DNA of 64,000 bases from DASYXZ01 sp035308965. Its GTDB lineage: Bacteria; Acidobacteriota; Terriglobia; UBA7540. A model generated the notes under the pieces. The model did not search any database. It had not been told where the DNA came from and saw only the letters and a program-made list of their open reading frames with translations. The position numbers and the translations under genes are program-made. The first letter of the stretch is position 1; each line of letters opens with the position of its first letter. Positions 42,221 to 51,422 of this stretch are shown here, one piece after another. The stretch spans positions 62,001 through 126,000 of the forward strand of contig DATGFN010000065.1 of assembly GCA_035308965.1 (NCBI GenBank), given 5' to 3'.

Positions 42221-43233
42221 TCGACTTAACCACGAATTACCTGGGCTTAAAGCTGAAAAACCCGTTGGTGGTTTCCGCCTCCCCGTTACAGAAGGATCTG
42301 GGTAACATCCGCCAGATGGAGGATTGCGGCGCTTCGGCCATCGTCATGCATTCTCTCTTCGAGGAACAGATTGATGTTGAGGGCCGCGAATTGAACCGAT
42401 TCATGGACCAGGGGACGGAAAGCTTTGCGGAGTCATTGAGCTACCTACCGGATATGGAGACTTACAACCTGGGACCCGAAGGCTACATTGAACACTTGAA
42501 CCGGGTCAAAAACAGCGTGGGAATTCCGGTTATCGGCAGTTTGAACGGCGCTTCCAGAGGCGGCTGGACCCGGTATGCGCGGATGATGGAGGAGGCGGGG
42601 GCCGACGCCATTGAGTTGAATACCTATTACCTGGAGACGGACGCGGGAATTACGGGCGCGGAAGTTGAACAAATGTATTGCGACCTGGTAACTGAACTGA
42701 AGGCCTCAGTAATGATTCCGCTGGCCGCAAAACTCAGCCCTATGTTCAGCTCCATGCCCAATATGGCCCGCCGGCTGGACCAGTTGGGCGTGAACGCCCT
42801 CGTGCTTTTCAATCGATTCTATCAACCCGACTTTGACCTGGAAAAACTTGAGGTTGTTCAAAGCTTGGTCTTGAGCCAGCCCTACGAATTATTGCCTCGC
42901 CTCAACTGGGTGGCCATATTGTTCGGGCACATCGCTGCGGACCTGGCAGTGACGGGTGGAGTCCACTCGGGCGGAGACGTGCTGAAATGCATGATGGCCG
43001 GCGCGCGGGTGGCCATGACAACCTCCGCGTTGTTGAGACACGGAATCGATCACATCTCCACGGTGTTGGCGGAAATCAGGGCTTGGATGGAAGACCATGA
43101 GTATGATTCCATCCGCCAGATGCAAGGCAGCATGGCAAGACAGTCCGTCGCGGATCCCTCTGCATTCGAGCGAGTGAATTACATGCACGTGCTCAGTTCC
43201 TACGCAAAGAAGACCGACACGCGGGGATGGTAA
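42217..43233 (+). CDS. dihydroorotate dehydrogenase-like flavoprotein lacking the catalytic SCPN motif
   Basis: The ATG overlaps the nifJ stop (ATGA), so the two are translated together. The 338 residues form an FMN-binding TIM barrel of the class I DHOD family: TTNYLGLKLKNPLVVSASPL at the start, K172 in LAAKLSP, GVNALVLFNRF and AVTGGVHSGGDVLKCMMAGA (phosphate-binding loops). DHODs carry N-x-SCPN with the catalytic cysteine or serine. Here residues 133-142 read ELNTYYLETD, so the base is missing. It is unlikely to make orotate. The pairing with nifJ is known from other genomes. It may take or give electrons in pyruvate metabolism, but that is inference. Confidence 0.85.
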   Translation: MIDLTTNYLGLKLKNPLVVSASPLQKDLGNIRQMEDCGASAIVMHSLFEEQIDVEGRELNRFMDQGTESFAESLSYLPDMETYNLGPEGYIEHLNRVKNSVGIPVIGSLNGASRGGWTRYARMMEEAGADAIELNTYYLETDAGITGAEVEQMYCDLVTELKASVMIPLAAKLSPMFSSMPNMARRLDQLGVNALVLFNRFYQPDFDLEKLEVVQSLVLSQPYELLPRLNWVAILFGHIAADLAVTGGVHSGGDVLKCMMAGARVAMTTSALLRHGIDHISTVLAEIRAWMEDHEYDSIRQMQGSMARQSVADPSAFERVNYMHVLSSYAKKTDTRGW

Positions 43234-43242
43234 TTCAGTTTA

Positions 43243-44139
43243 CTAACGTGACTTGATTCCTGAGGCGGGTTTCGACCGTCCGCCGGGATAAAAATAAGTC
43301 CCTCGCGCGACACGTACCACCGGACCGGTAAGAAGAACCTCACCGCCCTCCGGCCAGGTGATTTCAAGATTGCCTGCAACCGTCCGAACGCGCACTTTCC
43401 GCTCCGTGAATCCATTTAATATGCAAGCAACCACGGCGCCGCAAGAACCGGTGCCGGAAGAATTCGTTACGCCCACGCCGCGCTCCCAAAATCGAACTTC
43501 AATTTCCCGCCGTGAAATCACTTTGACGAATTCGACGTTGGTTCGATTGGGAAAGTGCCCGCACCTTTCAATTTCACGGCCCACGGTTGTCCAGTTAATT
43601 TTGGCGAAGTTTTTCACGAACACCGTGCAGTGAGGGTTACCCATGGAGGTAACCGTAACGGGAAACACTCCTTCATTCGTCGCCAGCGGATATCCCACCA
43701 CAGGACCGGGAAGGTTATCGCCCTCAAATGGAATCTTAGATGGTTCAAGAATTGGGGCGCCCATCATCACACGGAAAGTCCAGCCATGGGATGAGGCCCT
43801 GAGAAGCCGAAGGGTTTTTGTTCCCGCAACGGTCTCAATCCTAATCGTGCTTCGGGACTTGGGTGCCGAAAGCAAGAAAGCCGCAGCGCAACGAATGCCA
43901 TTTCCTGACATTTCAGGCTCGCTTCCATCGGCGTTAAAAAATCGAATTCTTGCGGTGTTCTTTTTGTCCCGGGGAGGCAAAACGATAATAAACCCGTCAG
44001 CTCCAACTCCTGTGTGCCGATCAGTGATGGAGCGGGCCAAGGCCGCCATCTTGTTCGGCAGGCCGTGAGCATTGGCTAAAATAAAGTCATTGCCCAGGCC
44101 ATGAAACTTTGAGAAACCAACCGCAACCGTTTTGGACAT
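43243..44139 (-). CDS. dapF: diaminopimelate epimerase
   Basis: The 298 residues carry the two-domain DapF fold with the catalytic cysteine pair: C84 in EMSGNGIRCAAAF and the second cysteine in SSGTGSCGAVVA (about 228). KFHGLGNDFILANA opens the protein, and GADGFIIV and MGNPHCTVFV are also family motifs. It converts LL- to meso-diaminopimelate for lysine and peptidoglycan. It ends 9 bases after the convergent DHOD-like gene. No other lysine gene adjoins it; the DapA-type gene at 59155 is too far to share an operon. Confidence 0.95.
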   Translation of the reverse strand: MSKTVAVGFSKFHGLGNDFILANAHGLPNKMAALARSITDRHTGVGADGFIIVLPPRDKKNTARIRFFNADGSEPEMSGNGIRCAAAFLLSAPKSRSTIRIETVAGTKTLRLLRASSHGWTFRVMMGAPILEPSKIPFEGDNLPGPVVGYPLATNEGVFPVTVTSMGNPHCTVFVKNFAKINWTTVGREIERCGHFPNRTNVEFVKVISRREIEVRFWERGVGVTNSSGTGSCGAVVACILNGFTERKVRVRTVAGNLEITWPEGGEVLLTGPVVRVARGTYFYPGGRSKPASGIKSR

Positions 44140-44224
44140 GTTATTGATTTCAAGCGTCGAATTCGATCAATGGATGAGTGTTGACTGAAAGCAAGTGACC
44201 GTCAAGGGAAAATCCCGGCGGAGT

Positions 44225-45820
44225 TCAGTGTGTCCGGCGGCGGTAAACTTCCACGCTTCCTTCTCCCGCGAATGGCTCCTTCTCTTCCAAAGCAAAATCC
44301 CCAAATGAGTCGGGAAATGCGCGCATTAATTCGTCCACCGAATCATCCTCGCCCCGAATGATCCACTCGACCTCTTGAGGTATGCTTCTGGATAATTGAT
44401 TCCACGATTTAACGTTGGGTTCGGATAGTGTTTTAACAAAAGGGATGCCCAGCGTTGGCATGAGACATGGCCATTTTCCAGAGGCAACCATGATGGTCTT
44501 GCCATCATAGTGGTCGCGAAAATAAGTGACTAATGCTTGCTGCCTTTTCGATCGGCATGGGTTATTTTGAATGCTCTCCTGAACCACCGCAAGATTCGTC
44601 ACTCCATTTGAAACCAAATCGATGCTCTGAAATATGAGGAGGCCGAGGAAAACGGACAGAAGTACCTTGCGGCTTCTCTGGGATAACCGGGAGGAGAGCA
44701 CAAACGAAGGAAATAGCGTGATTGCGGGGAGCATCTCAATACCGTAGCGCAGGTTGTAATACGTGAACGGAAATAGCGTCGGGACATAAATGGGAACGGC
44801 GGAGTGGGCCATGGATTGGACGTAGAAAACGAATGGGACGAGAAACAACAAAGCGGAAGCGCGAGCTGGCCGCTGGCGGGCATCCAGGATCCATACCATC
44901 AGCCCCAGAATTGCAAGTTCCAGCGGCCAGACTCCGATGACCAACATCTGGTCGGCAAGAAAATAGCGCGCCGAGATCAACAGGCTTCCGTCGGTGGGAT
45001 ACCGGAACGCGGTCATCGCCAGTTGGTGGGCATAGATTGCCTTGGCGGAATGGGGGCCATTGTAAAAATCGAATGGATTTCCAAAGCGATAAGCGTTGTG
45101 CGCAAACCAAAACAGGGGCCCGGCGCCCGCAATCGAGGAAAAGATGATGGCGTTGCGAAAACGAATTCTCCAGTCATCATGCCGGGCCAAAAAAACAAAT
45201 CCGGTGGCAAAGGGGAGAAAGAACCAGCCATCATAGCGTGTCAATGTTCCAAAAAAGGCGGCGACAGCCGCTCCGATGAGAGGATATATTCTCCCGCTCT
45301 GTTGGTAGCGGTAGAGGGCGTAAACGGTGAGCACGGCCCACATGAGCGCCAGCGGCTCCGTAAGCGGCACGCCGGCTAGAAACAACATGCTGGGACAGAG
45401 AACAAAGGCAGCGAGCGAGAGCGCGGCTGCGGCGGCATTGCGATTCATCTCCCAGCTCAAGCGAAACAAAAACCAGGCGGCCACCACAAACGCGGCGGCG
45501 GAAATCAAACTGCCCGCGAGACCTGTTTTCCAAAGGAATGCGTTTTGAGCGAGAGGAGAAGCGAGGATGTGAAAAAGCGGGAGCCACGTGCTGCCTATTT
45601 CAGCATAGCCGGGCGTTCGCGAGTCGAATAGCCGGCGGGCTCCCTCAACGTGGGCCAGCCCGTCGCCGTAGAGATTGGTGAGGCCGCGCGAATAGAAATA
45701 ATAAAGGCTTCCCGCCGTGACGAGAATGAGGGCGACCGCGACGGATGCGCCTGCGCGGACGGGCAGATGGCCGGATTCTGGGGCGAGTTCGGTTGCGTTC
45801 GCGCCACGGTCAGACATCAA
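44225..45820 (-). CDS. polytopic membrane glycosyltransferase (GT39/DUF2029-like)
   Basis: The 531 residues have about 10 membrane helices and an early periplasmic loop with the acidic motif LYGDGLAHVEGARRL (about 49-63), the position where C-type glycosyltransferases keep the catalytic Asp-Asp or Asp-Glu. RYDGWFFLPFATGF and a long loop with NPFDFYNGPHSAKA follow. The C-terminal 120 residues are soluble and periplasmic. Such enzymes move a sugar from a polyprenyl-phosphate carrier to protein or lipid. The ATG lies in the end of the PfkB gene (11-base overlap), so it is co-translated with it. The acceptor cannot be told. Confidence 0.75.
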   Translation of the reverse strand: MMSDRGANATELAPESGHLPVRAGASVAVALILVTAGSLYYFYSRGLTNLYGDGLAHVEGARRLFDSRTPGYAEIGSTWLPLFHILASPLAQNAFLWKTGLAGSLISAAAFVVAAWFLFRLSWEMNRNAAAAALSLAAFVLCPSMLFLAGVPLTEPLALMWAVLTVYALYRYQQSGRIYPLIGAAVAAFFGTLTRYDGWFFLPFATGFVFLARHDDWRIRFRNAIIFSSIAGAGPLFWFAHNAYRFGNPFDFYNGPHSAKAIYAHQLAMTAFRYPTDGSLLISARYFLADQMLVIGVWPLELAILGLMVWILDARQRPARASALLFLVPFVFYVQSMAHSAVPIYVPTLFPFTYYNLRYGIEMLPAITLFPSFVLSSRLSQRSRKVLLSVFLGLLIFQSIDLVSNGVTNLAVVQESIQNNPCRSKRQQALVTYFRDHYDGKTIMVASGKWPCLMPTLGIPFVKTLSEPNVKSWNQLSRSIPQEVEWIIRGEDDSVDELMRAFPDSFGDFALEEKEPFAGEGSVEVYRRRTH

Positions 45821-46715
45821 AATGCGTCAGGGTCTTGAATTCCCGAAACCGGGTGTCGATTTCGCCGGGGGTCAAACGCAGTATTCGTTTCAGGCCGAAA
45901 TCCTCGACAGTGAAACTGGCCATCACCGAGCCATACACCATGGCCCGCCGGAGGTGAGTTTCCGAAAATTCGGCGGCGCGTCCCAAATAGCCCACGAAGC
46001 CGCCGGCAAAGCTGTCGCCAGCCCCGGTGGGATCGTGGACCTCTTCCAGAGGGTAGGCGGGAACGGAAAACATGAGGTCGTTCATAAACATGATCACGCC
46101 ATACTCCCCGCGTTTGATGACCACCATTCGAGGCCCCAACTTCTGAATGCAGGCGGCGGCTTTGCGGATATTGTGGCAACCGGAGAGCATGTAAGCTTCT
46201 CCTTCGTTCGCCATCAGCAGATCCACTTTCGTCAAAGTTTTCTTCAATTCGTCGGGCGTCGTCTTGATCCAGAAATTCATGGTGTCGAGGGCGACCAGTT
46301 GGGCCGACGGCATTTGTTCCCGAACGTGGAGCTGCAAACTGGGGTGAATGTTGCCCAGGAAAACGACCTGGCTATCGAGGTAGGCGGGGGGAATCTTGGG
46401 TGAAAAGTGCTCGAATACATTGAGCTGGGTATCGAGCGTTTTCGCCTCATTCATATTCTCCGTATATTCGCCGGACCAGCGGAAAGTCCGGCCCGGAGCG
46501 TGCTCGATGCCCGCCGTGTGAATCGTTCGCCCCTGAAACACTCGTTGATGTTCCTCGGTAAAGTCTTCCCCCACGACAGCGACCACGTTGACCGGAGTAA
46601 AGAAGCTCGCGGTTAGGGAAAAATAGGTGGCGGAACCTCCCAGAATATTTTCCTCGTGACCCGAGGGCGTGCGTATTGAATCAAAAGCCACTGAACCTAC
46701 AACGAGCACGGACAC
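45810..46715 (-). CDS. PfkB-family carbohydrate or nucleoside kinase
   Basis: The 301 residues have the first PfkB signature (NILGGSATYFSLTASFF, about 23-39, with the glycine pair) and the second, DPTGAGDSFAGGFVGYLG (about 232-249), in which the aspartate of GAGD is the catalytic base. VFLGNIHPSLQ and LLMANEGEAYML are other family landmarks. The protein begins MSVLVVGSVAFDSIRTPSG, typical of archaeal and bacterial adenosine/ribokinase-like members. The substrate is unclear. In several genomes a PfkB kinase stands near MTA phosphorylase, encoded upstream here, so it may act on a ribose or adenosine derivative. Confidence 0.86.
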   Translation of the reverse strand: MSVLVVGSVAFDSIRTPSGHEENILGGSATYFSLTASFFTPVNVVAVVGEDFTEEHQRVFQGRTIHTAGIEHAPGRTFRWSGEYTENMNEAKTLDTQLNVFEHFSPKIPPAYLDSQVVFLGNIHPSLQLHVREQMPSAQLVALDTMNFWIKTTPDELKKTLTKVDLLMANEGEAYMLSGCHNIRKAAACIQKLGPRMVVIKRGEYGVIMFMNDLMFSVPAYPLEEVHDPTGAGDSFAGGFVGYLGRAAEFSETHLRRAMVYGSVMASFTVEDFGLKRILRLTPGEIDTRFREFKTLTHFDV

Positions 46716-46802
46716 AGGCGGTCATTCCCCCTTTTTCCAAACAAACGGCGCGGACAAGCTTGAAAAGCCTAACATTGAAGTTGAAATCGCGCCAGCAAGT
46801 GT

Positions 46803-47729
46803 TTAACGCGTGCCGGCAAGAACGCGGGAATGGAATTCAACCGATTCACTAAAGTGCTGGAGGAAATAGACGAGATTATGTCCGCCGGGGTAAAGATGAA
46901 ATTCATGTTTGATGTGTTCGGCAGCCAATTCTTTATCCAGCTCGCGGGCGCCCGCGTCAAAGCCATAGCCGTCCTCGCTGCCGCAGTCAAAATAAATGTG
47001 AAGTTTGGAGATGGCGGCGGCATTTGTTTTGGCCAGCACCAAAGGATTGTTCTCCCTCCAGAACTTGGTGTCGATCGGATTTCCAAATACGTCCCCTAGA
47101 AAGCTTGCCCGGCCCATGCCCAGGTTCATCGCCAGGTTTACTCCACCGGGAGATTCCGGCATAAGGGCGGCGCTCTGGGCGCTGACCGACGCGAACAATT
47201 GCGGCGCGGCAAAGGCAAACCGCAAAGCTCCGTATCCGCCCATGGAAATCCCCATAATCCCCCGCGACCAACGGCCGGGACGCACACGGTAGTGTTTCTC
47301 AATGAAGGGCATGAACTCGCGCAGGAAAAAGTCGCTGTAGCGGGTGCGTCCGTCGCGTGAATTAATGTAGAACGTTCGACCTCCTTCCGGAGTGACGATC
47401 AAAAAATTCCCTATCTTATGTTGCTCGCGCATGTCTTGAATCAGGTTCCATCCGCCGGTATTCACAAGCGACTGTTCATTGTCGCCGAGCCCATGAAGGT
47501 AGTACAGGATGGGGTACGTCTGATCTTCACTTCCTGACGTTTTTTTCGCTGCCGATCCGGCGTCGTAGTTGGCGGGAAGGAACGCGCAATACCGCACCTG
47601 GGCGCGCAGGATCGTGCTGGAAATGGCGGCGCATTCCACGCGGCCTTGGGCCCACGCAGACACCTCCGCCGAAGGCATGAGGCAAGTGAAAGCTGCAAAG
47701 AGAATCAGGCCCCGGCGCAATTTGAACAT
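46803..47729 (-). CDS. exported esterase, esterase D/feruloyl-esterase type
   Basis: The 308 residues have a signal peptide (about 1-28) and an alpha/beta-hydrolase with the oxyanion YYLHGLGDNEQS, nucleophile S162 in GIMGISMGGYGALR, and later a catalytic aspartate in YFDCGSEDGYG and histidine in LYPGGHNLVYF. The order and GHSxGG-type elbow match the esterase D family that includes S-formylglutathione hydrolases, acetylxylan and feruloyl esterases and mycolyltransferases. Export makes polysaccharide or ester breakdown outside the cell more likely than formaldehyde detoxification. It follows the ABC permease by 9 bases, so it may share its transcript. Confidence 0.86.
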   Translation of the reverse strand: MFKLRRGLILFAAFTCLMPSAEVSAWAQGRVECAAISSTILRAQVRYCAFLPANYDAGSAAKKTSGSEDQTYPILYYLHGLGDNEQSLVNTGGWNLIQDMREQHKIGNFLIVTPEGGRTFYINSRDGRTRYSDFFLREFMPFIEKHYRVRPGRWSRGIMGISMGGYGALRFAFAAPQLFASVSAQSAALMPESPGGVNLAMNLGMGRASFLGDVFGNPIDTKFWRENNPLVLAKTNAAAISKLHIYFDCGSEDGYGFDAGARELDKELAAEHIKHEFHLYPGGHNLVYFLQHFSESVEFHSRVLAGTR

Positions 47730-47738
47730 GGCACGGTT

Positions 47739-49211
47739 CTACTCATAGCGAAGCGCTTTGACGGGATCGAGGCGGGCGGCGCGCGCGGCGGGATAGAGGC
47801 CGGAGATCATACTGACCGAGACGGAAAAACCAATTGCTCCAAGGACGAGCCACCACGGCACCGCCCAGATATTTTCGGAGGGCAGATCCTGAGAGTGCAA
47901 ATAGATATCCGTCCCGAGATTGATGGCTCTTCCGATGCCCCACCCCATCGCAACGCCCAACAATCCTCCCAGGAATCCCATCACGCCCGCCTCGGCGAAG
48001 AAAAGTTTCTTCACGTCACCGTCACTTGCACCGATCGCTTTCATGATTCCGATGTCGCGGCGCCGCTCGAGAATGGCCATCACCAGCGTGTTCACAATTC
48101 CGATTGAGGAAACGGCCAGGGCGAGGCTCCCGAATATTCCCAGGAAAACGTCAAGCACCGCGAAAAATCGGCGCAAGCCGCGCGTCGCGTCCAGAATTGA
48201 AAAAGTGTTGAATCCCATTTTCTTAATCGCGTCCTGGATGGTTTGCACCTGACTGGTATTCCTTGCACGCACGCTTAGAGTGGAGTAGGTTTGCGAGCTC
48301 GATAGCCCACGGGTGTTCTCCCGCAAATCATTGGGAAGCATCACGTGCATATTTTCCGCGAACTGGAGGGGGATGAAAACGCGGGCACGGCCTTGTCCGC
48401 GCATGCTGTCCGGATCCTGGTCCGTGATTCCGGCAATACGCAAAACAGCCTCCCGTGGCACCACCGAGTACCCGACCATGGGCGATGGGCTATTCGTGTT
48501 CGTCCCGGTCAAATTGCCTTCGGACTGTTGCTTGGCCGCTGCGCCGTTCTTGTTCGGATGGGATTCAAGTTTAGGAGCCTCAATGGGGGAGGGCTGTGCC
48601 GGCGCTGATACGCGCTCACCGTATCGCAAAATCAGGTTTTTTCCAATGAGTGTTTTAGTTTGGTCAAGAGTAATGGCGCTCGGGTGGGTGGGAGTGTCCT
48701 GCCCCCCCATTAGTTCGTCGGCGAATTCTTTTTGCAAAATGGCTTCGCTCGCCGTGGGCGAGGAAAAATAGGTTCCCTGGATCGTATCAAATGCATCCCT
48801 GTCCTTGGCGGACTGGGGCAAGCCGGCCACCATATCCAAGTGGGGCTTACCTTCATACCTAAGCTCGGTGATGAAACGGATGTCGGGGACAGCTTCAAGC
48901 ACTTCGGGAATGCGCTCCATTTCCAGGCGCGCGGTTTCATCCAGAGGACGGCTTTCCGCGGGGGGAGGCACGTTTCTCGCTTCCCCGCGGTTGAAAGGGC
49001 GGATATCGCGGCGGGAGGTGACGACGATCGTGTCAAATAAGCCGGATTTGGCCAGCCTTTTGTTCGCCATCTGTTGGAGTCCTACTCCCAACGACAACAT
49101 GGCGACCAGCGAAGCAACGCCCACACTAATGCCAAGCGTGGTGAGCGAGTTGCGCAACACAGCTTCGCGCAGGTTGCGTCCGGCAAGTTCGATCAAGTCA
49201 TGAGATTTCAA
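47739..49211 (-). CDS. MacB/FtsX-type ABC transporter permease
   Basis: I start at TTG 49211, which has AGGAG seven bases upstream, rather than at an overlapping TTG at 49301. The 490 residues show an N-terminal helix (LRNSLTTLGISVGVASLVAM, about 17-36), a large periplasmic MacB-like domain (about 40-350), then three C-terminal helices with LALAVSSIGIVNTLVMAILERRRDIGIMKAIGA (key motif ERRRDIGIMKAIGA) and PWWLVLGAIGFSVSV. It is a single-unit permease, unlike the duplicated one at the left edge. The ATPase (MacB-type) is not adjacent. It would move lipoproteins, peptides or signals at the inner membrane. Confidence 0.84.
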   Translation of the reverse strand: MKSHDLIELAGRNLREAVLRNSLTTLGISVGVASLVAMLSLGVGLQQMANKRLAKSGLFDTIVVTSRRDIRPFNRGEARNVPPPAESRPLDETARLEMERIPEVLEAVPDIRFITELRYEGKPHLDMVAGLPQSAKDRDAFDTIQGTYFSSPTASEAILQKEFADELMGGQDTPTHPSAITLDQTKTLIGKNLILRYGERVSAPAQPSPIEAPKLESHPNKNGAAAKQQSEGNLTGTNTNSPSPMVGYSVVPREAVLRIAGITDQDPDSMRGQGRARVFIPLQFAENMHVMLPNDLRENTRGLSSSQTYSTLSVRARNTSQVQTIQDAIKKMGFNTFSILDATRGLRRFFAVLDVFLGIFGSLALAVSSIGIVNTLVMAILERRRDIGIMKAIGASDGDVKKLFFAEAGVMGFLGGLLGVAMGWGIGRAINLGTDIYLHSQDLPSENIWAVPWWLVLGAIGFSVSVSMISGLYPAARAARLDPVKALRYE

Positions 49212-49297
49212 ATCACTCTCCTGTGTCTCCGGCAAGTTTTTCAAGCCGCGCACAGCGTCGGGCGCCCATCTCCGTTCGCGCGGCGAAGGCGCTGGGT

Positions 49298-50161
49298 TCA
49301 AGGAAGATATTTTTTGACAATAAGCGACAGCTTTTTTATTGCCCGCGGCGGTATCTTTTTACGATCGGTCATGATGGCATGGGCCAGGGCCGAGCCGCAC
49401 TTGCACGTCCTTACCCGGGGAAGGTCACGAACGGCTTGACGAATGATCTTCTGGGCGTTTTGCACGTTGCGAGTCAGATACTCAATCACTTCCTTGACGG
49501 TGACGGCATCATGATCCGGATGCCAGCAATCGTAATCGGTCACCATGGCGAGCGTGGCATAACAAATTTCCGCCTCCCTCGCCAGTTTCGCCTCCTGCAA
49601 ATTCGTCATACCCACAATATCCATGCCCCAGGCGCGGTAGGTGTTGGATTCGGCGAGAGTGGAGAAAGCCGGACCCTCGATGCAGACGTAAGTTCCCCCC
49701 AGATGGTGACGGACACCAGAATCGGAACACGATTTCTGCAACGCCTTCACAACTTCCGGGCACATAGGTTCGGCGAAACTGACGTGGGCGACGATGCCCC
49801 CGCCAAAAAACGTTGAAGGACGAGCCACGGTACGGTCAAAAAACTGCAATGGTAGAACCATGTCCAACGGACGCAGTTCTTCTTTCAGCGAGCCGACGGC
49901 ACTGGCGGAGATAATCTGGCTAATGCCCAATTTTTTGAAGCCATAGATGTTGGCGCGATAGTTCAATTCCAAGGGCATTTGCATGTGTCCCCGCCCATGC
50001 CGGGGAAGGAAAGCCACCTTCCGTCCCTCCAACACTCCCAGAATATATGCATCGGAGGGCTTGCCAAATGGGGTCGTCACACGGACTTCCCGAACCCGAG
50101 TGAGCTCCGGCATATTGTAAAGGCCGCTCCCTCCGATGATACCAATCTCTGCTTCCGCCAC
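49298..50161 (-). CDS. mtnP: S-methyl-5'-thioadenosine phosphorylase
   Basis: The start is GTG 50161, preceded by GAGGGGG. The 287 residues have IGIIGGSGLYNMPEL, LPRHGRGHMQMPLELNYRAN, YVCIEGPAFSTLAESNTYRAWG and GMTNLQEAKLAREAEICYAT with TDYDCWHPDHDAV, all landmarks of the MTAP/PNP family. The enzyme splits methylthioadenosine with phosphate into adenine and methylthioribose-1-phosphate, recycling a by-product of spermidine synthesis. Pro/Asn and Asp residues in the base site fit MTA rather than guanosine. The permease and esterase genes follow on the same strand. Confidence 0.9.
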   Translation of the reverse strand: MAEAEIGIIGGSGLYNMPELTRVREVRVTTPFGKPSDAYILGVLEGRKVAFLPRHGRGHMQMPLELNYRANIYGFKKLGISQIISASAVGSLKEELRPLDMVLPLQFFDRTVARPSTFFGGGIVAHVSFAEPMCPEVVKALQKSCSDSGVRHHLGGTYVCIEGPAFSTLAESNTYRAWGMDIVGMTNLQEAKLAREAEICYATLAMVTDYDCWHPDHDAVTVKEVIEYLTRNVQNAQKIIRQAVRDLPRVRTCKCGSALAHAIMTDRKKIPPRAIKKLSLIVKKYLP

Positions 50162-50202
50162 AGTTTGGGTTCCCCCTCTTTTAGATAGGTTCGTTCACGT
50201 GT

Positions 50203-51030
50203 TCAGGAAACTGGTTTTGTTGTGATCTTATTTTCAGTCTGGACCAGCCTGACCCAAGGTGTATTTGGGTCATGCGGAAAAATCACCACGGCTTCCTGTT
50301 CCGCGAGCTGGGGAAGGAGGCGCTGTTTGTTGGACAACGTTTCCATCGGGTAGAGATCGAAAGCCATGATCCACGGGAAGCGCAAGTGAGCCTCGGTAGG
50401 CACAAGGTCCGAAATAAAGTAGGCGGTTTCGCCTTCTGATTCGATCCGCACACACTGCATGTTTCGATTGTGCCCGGGGGTCACTTCCACACTGATGCCC
50501 GGAACAATCTGGGCATTGCCCTCCAAGAACATTGTTTGCGCCTCAGCCGCGAGGAAAAAGTCCGCCACGTAGCTGGCCCGGTCGCGCTCCGTCGGCTGTA
50601 AGGCATGTTCCCACTCCTCACGTTGCACGACGTAGCGCGCCTTGGGAAAGGTTGGGACCAGCCTCCCATGATCCGGCCGGGTGTTCCATCCGCAATGGTC
50701 GAAATGCAAGTGAGTGTTGATGACCATATGGATGTCGCTCAATTCCAATCCTTTCTTTTTAAGCTCCGCGGGGAGGGTGGTCGTATGGTTCACCGCATAA
50801 ATGTCATTTAACTTGGCGTCGAATTTCTCACCGATCCCTGTTTCGATCAGGATGTTTTGGCTCTCATTTTGAACCAAGAGACAATTTAATCCCATGCGGA
50901 TCCGGTTTCTTGCGTCGGCGGGCATTTTCTTTTCCCAGAGGACTTTGGGCACCACGCCGAACATTTGCCCGCCGTCCAAGGCAAAATCCCCGTCGGATAG
51001 TACGTGAATATCAACTTTTCCCAGCTTCAT
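50203..51030 (-). CDS. metallo-beta-lactamase-fold hydrolase
   Basis: The 275 residues contain the metal motif NTHLHFDHCGWNTRP (HxHxDH, about 100-111), GHNRNMQCV with the third histidine, and SDLVPTEAHLRFPWIMAFD with the bridging aspartate. The first strands and LNCLLVQNESQNILIETGIGEK match quorum-quenching lactonase-like and related MBL proteins. The reaction is not known; lactonase, thioesterase and glyoxalase II-like activities are possible. It overlaps the methylmalonyl-CoA epimerase gene by four bases and is the last gene of that operon, so a CoA-thioester or acid-handling role is conceivable. Confidence 0.84.
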   Translation of the reverse strand: MKLGKVDIHVLSDGDFALDGGQMFGVVPKVLWEKKMPADARNRIRMGLNCLLVQNESQNILIETGIGEKFDAKLNDIYAVNHTTTLPAELKKKGLELSDIHMVINTHLHFDHCGWNTRPDHGRLVPTFPKARYVVQREEWEHALQPTERDRASYVADFFLAAEAQTMFLEGNAQIVPGISVEVTPGHNRNMQCVRIESEGETAYFISDLVPTEAHLRFPWIMAFDLYPMETLSNKQRLLPQLAEQEAVVIFPHDPNTPWVRLVQTENKITTKPVS

Positions 51031-51422
51031 TTCTTTTCCACGAGCTCGATGAGGACCCCCGAAGTGCTTGAAGGGTGGAGAAACGCAATACTCTCGTTTG
51101 CCGCTCCCTTTCGAGGCTTCCGATCGATAAGTTTTACCCCGGTACTTTCGAGTTCGGCAAGCGCCTTCTCCAGATTTGGGACTGCCAGCGTCAAGTGGTG
51201 AAGGCCCTGGCCTCGCTTCTCAATGAATCGGGCGATGGGCGAATCCGGCGAAGTGGCCTCCAGGAGCTCAATGCGGCTTTCACCTGCGGCGAAGCTCGCC
51301 ACGCGCACTTTTTGATCTTCGACCGCTTCCTCCGACTCGGGTGGATGACCCAGCAGTTTTTCGAAGATGGGAACCGCCGCCTGCAACGAATTCACCGCAA
51401 TCCCCACATGGTGGATTTTCAT
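51027..51422 (-). CDS. mce: methylmalonyl-CoA epimerase
   Basis: The 131 residues form a VOC-fold protein: MKIHHVGIAVNSLQAAVPIF with a metal-binding histidine at the front, VRVASFAAGESRIELLEATS, GLHHLTLAVPNLEKALAELE and FLHPSSTSGVLIELVEK with the terminal glutamate. This is the usual length and order of methylmalonyl-CoA epimerases, which convert (S)- to (R)-methylmalonyl-CoA after propionyl-CoA carboxylation. The start overlaps the meaB stop by four bases and the stop overlaps the MBL gene by four, so the three are tightly coupled. The symbol is a common name; a glyoxalase-like role is the alternative. Confidence 0.89.
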   Translation of the reverse strand: MKIHHVGIAVNSLQAAVPIFEKLLGHPPESEEAVEDQKVRVASFAAGESRIELLEATSPDSPIARFIEKRGQGLHHLTLAVPNLEKALAELESTGVKLIDRKPRKGAANESIAFLHPSSTSGVLIELVEKK

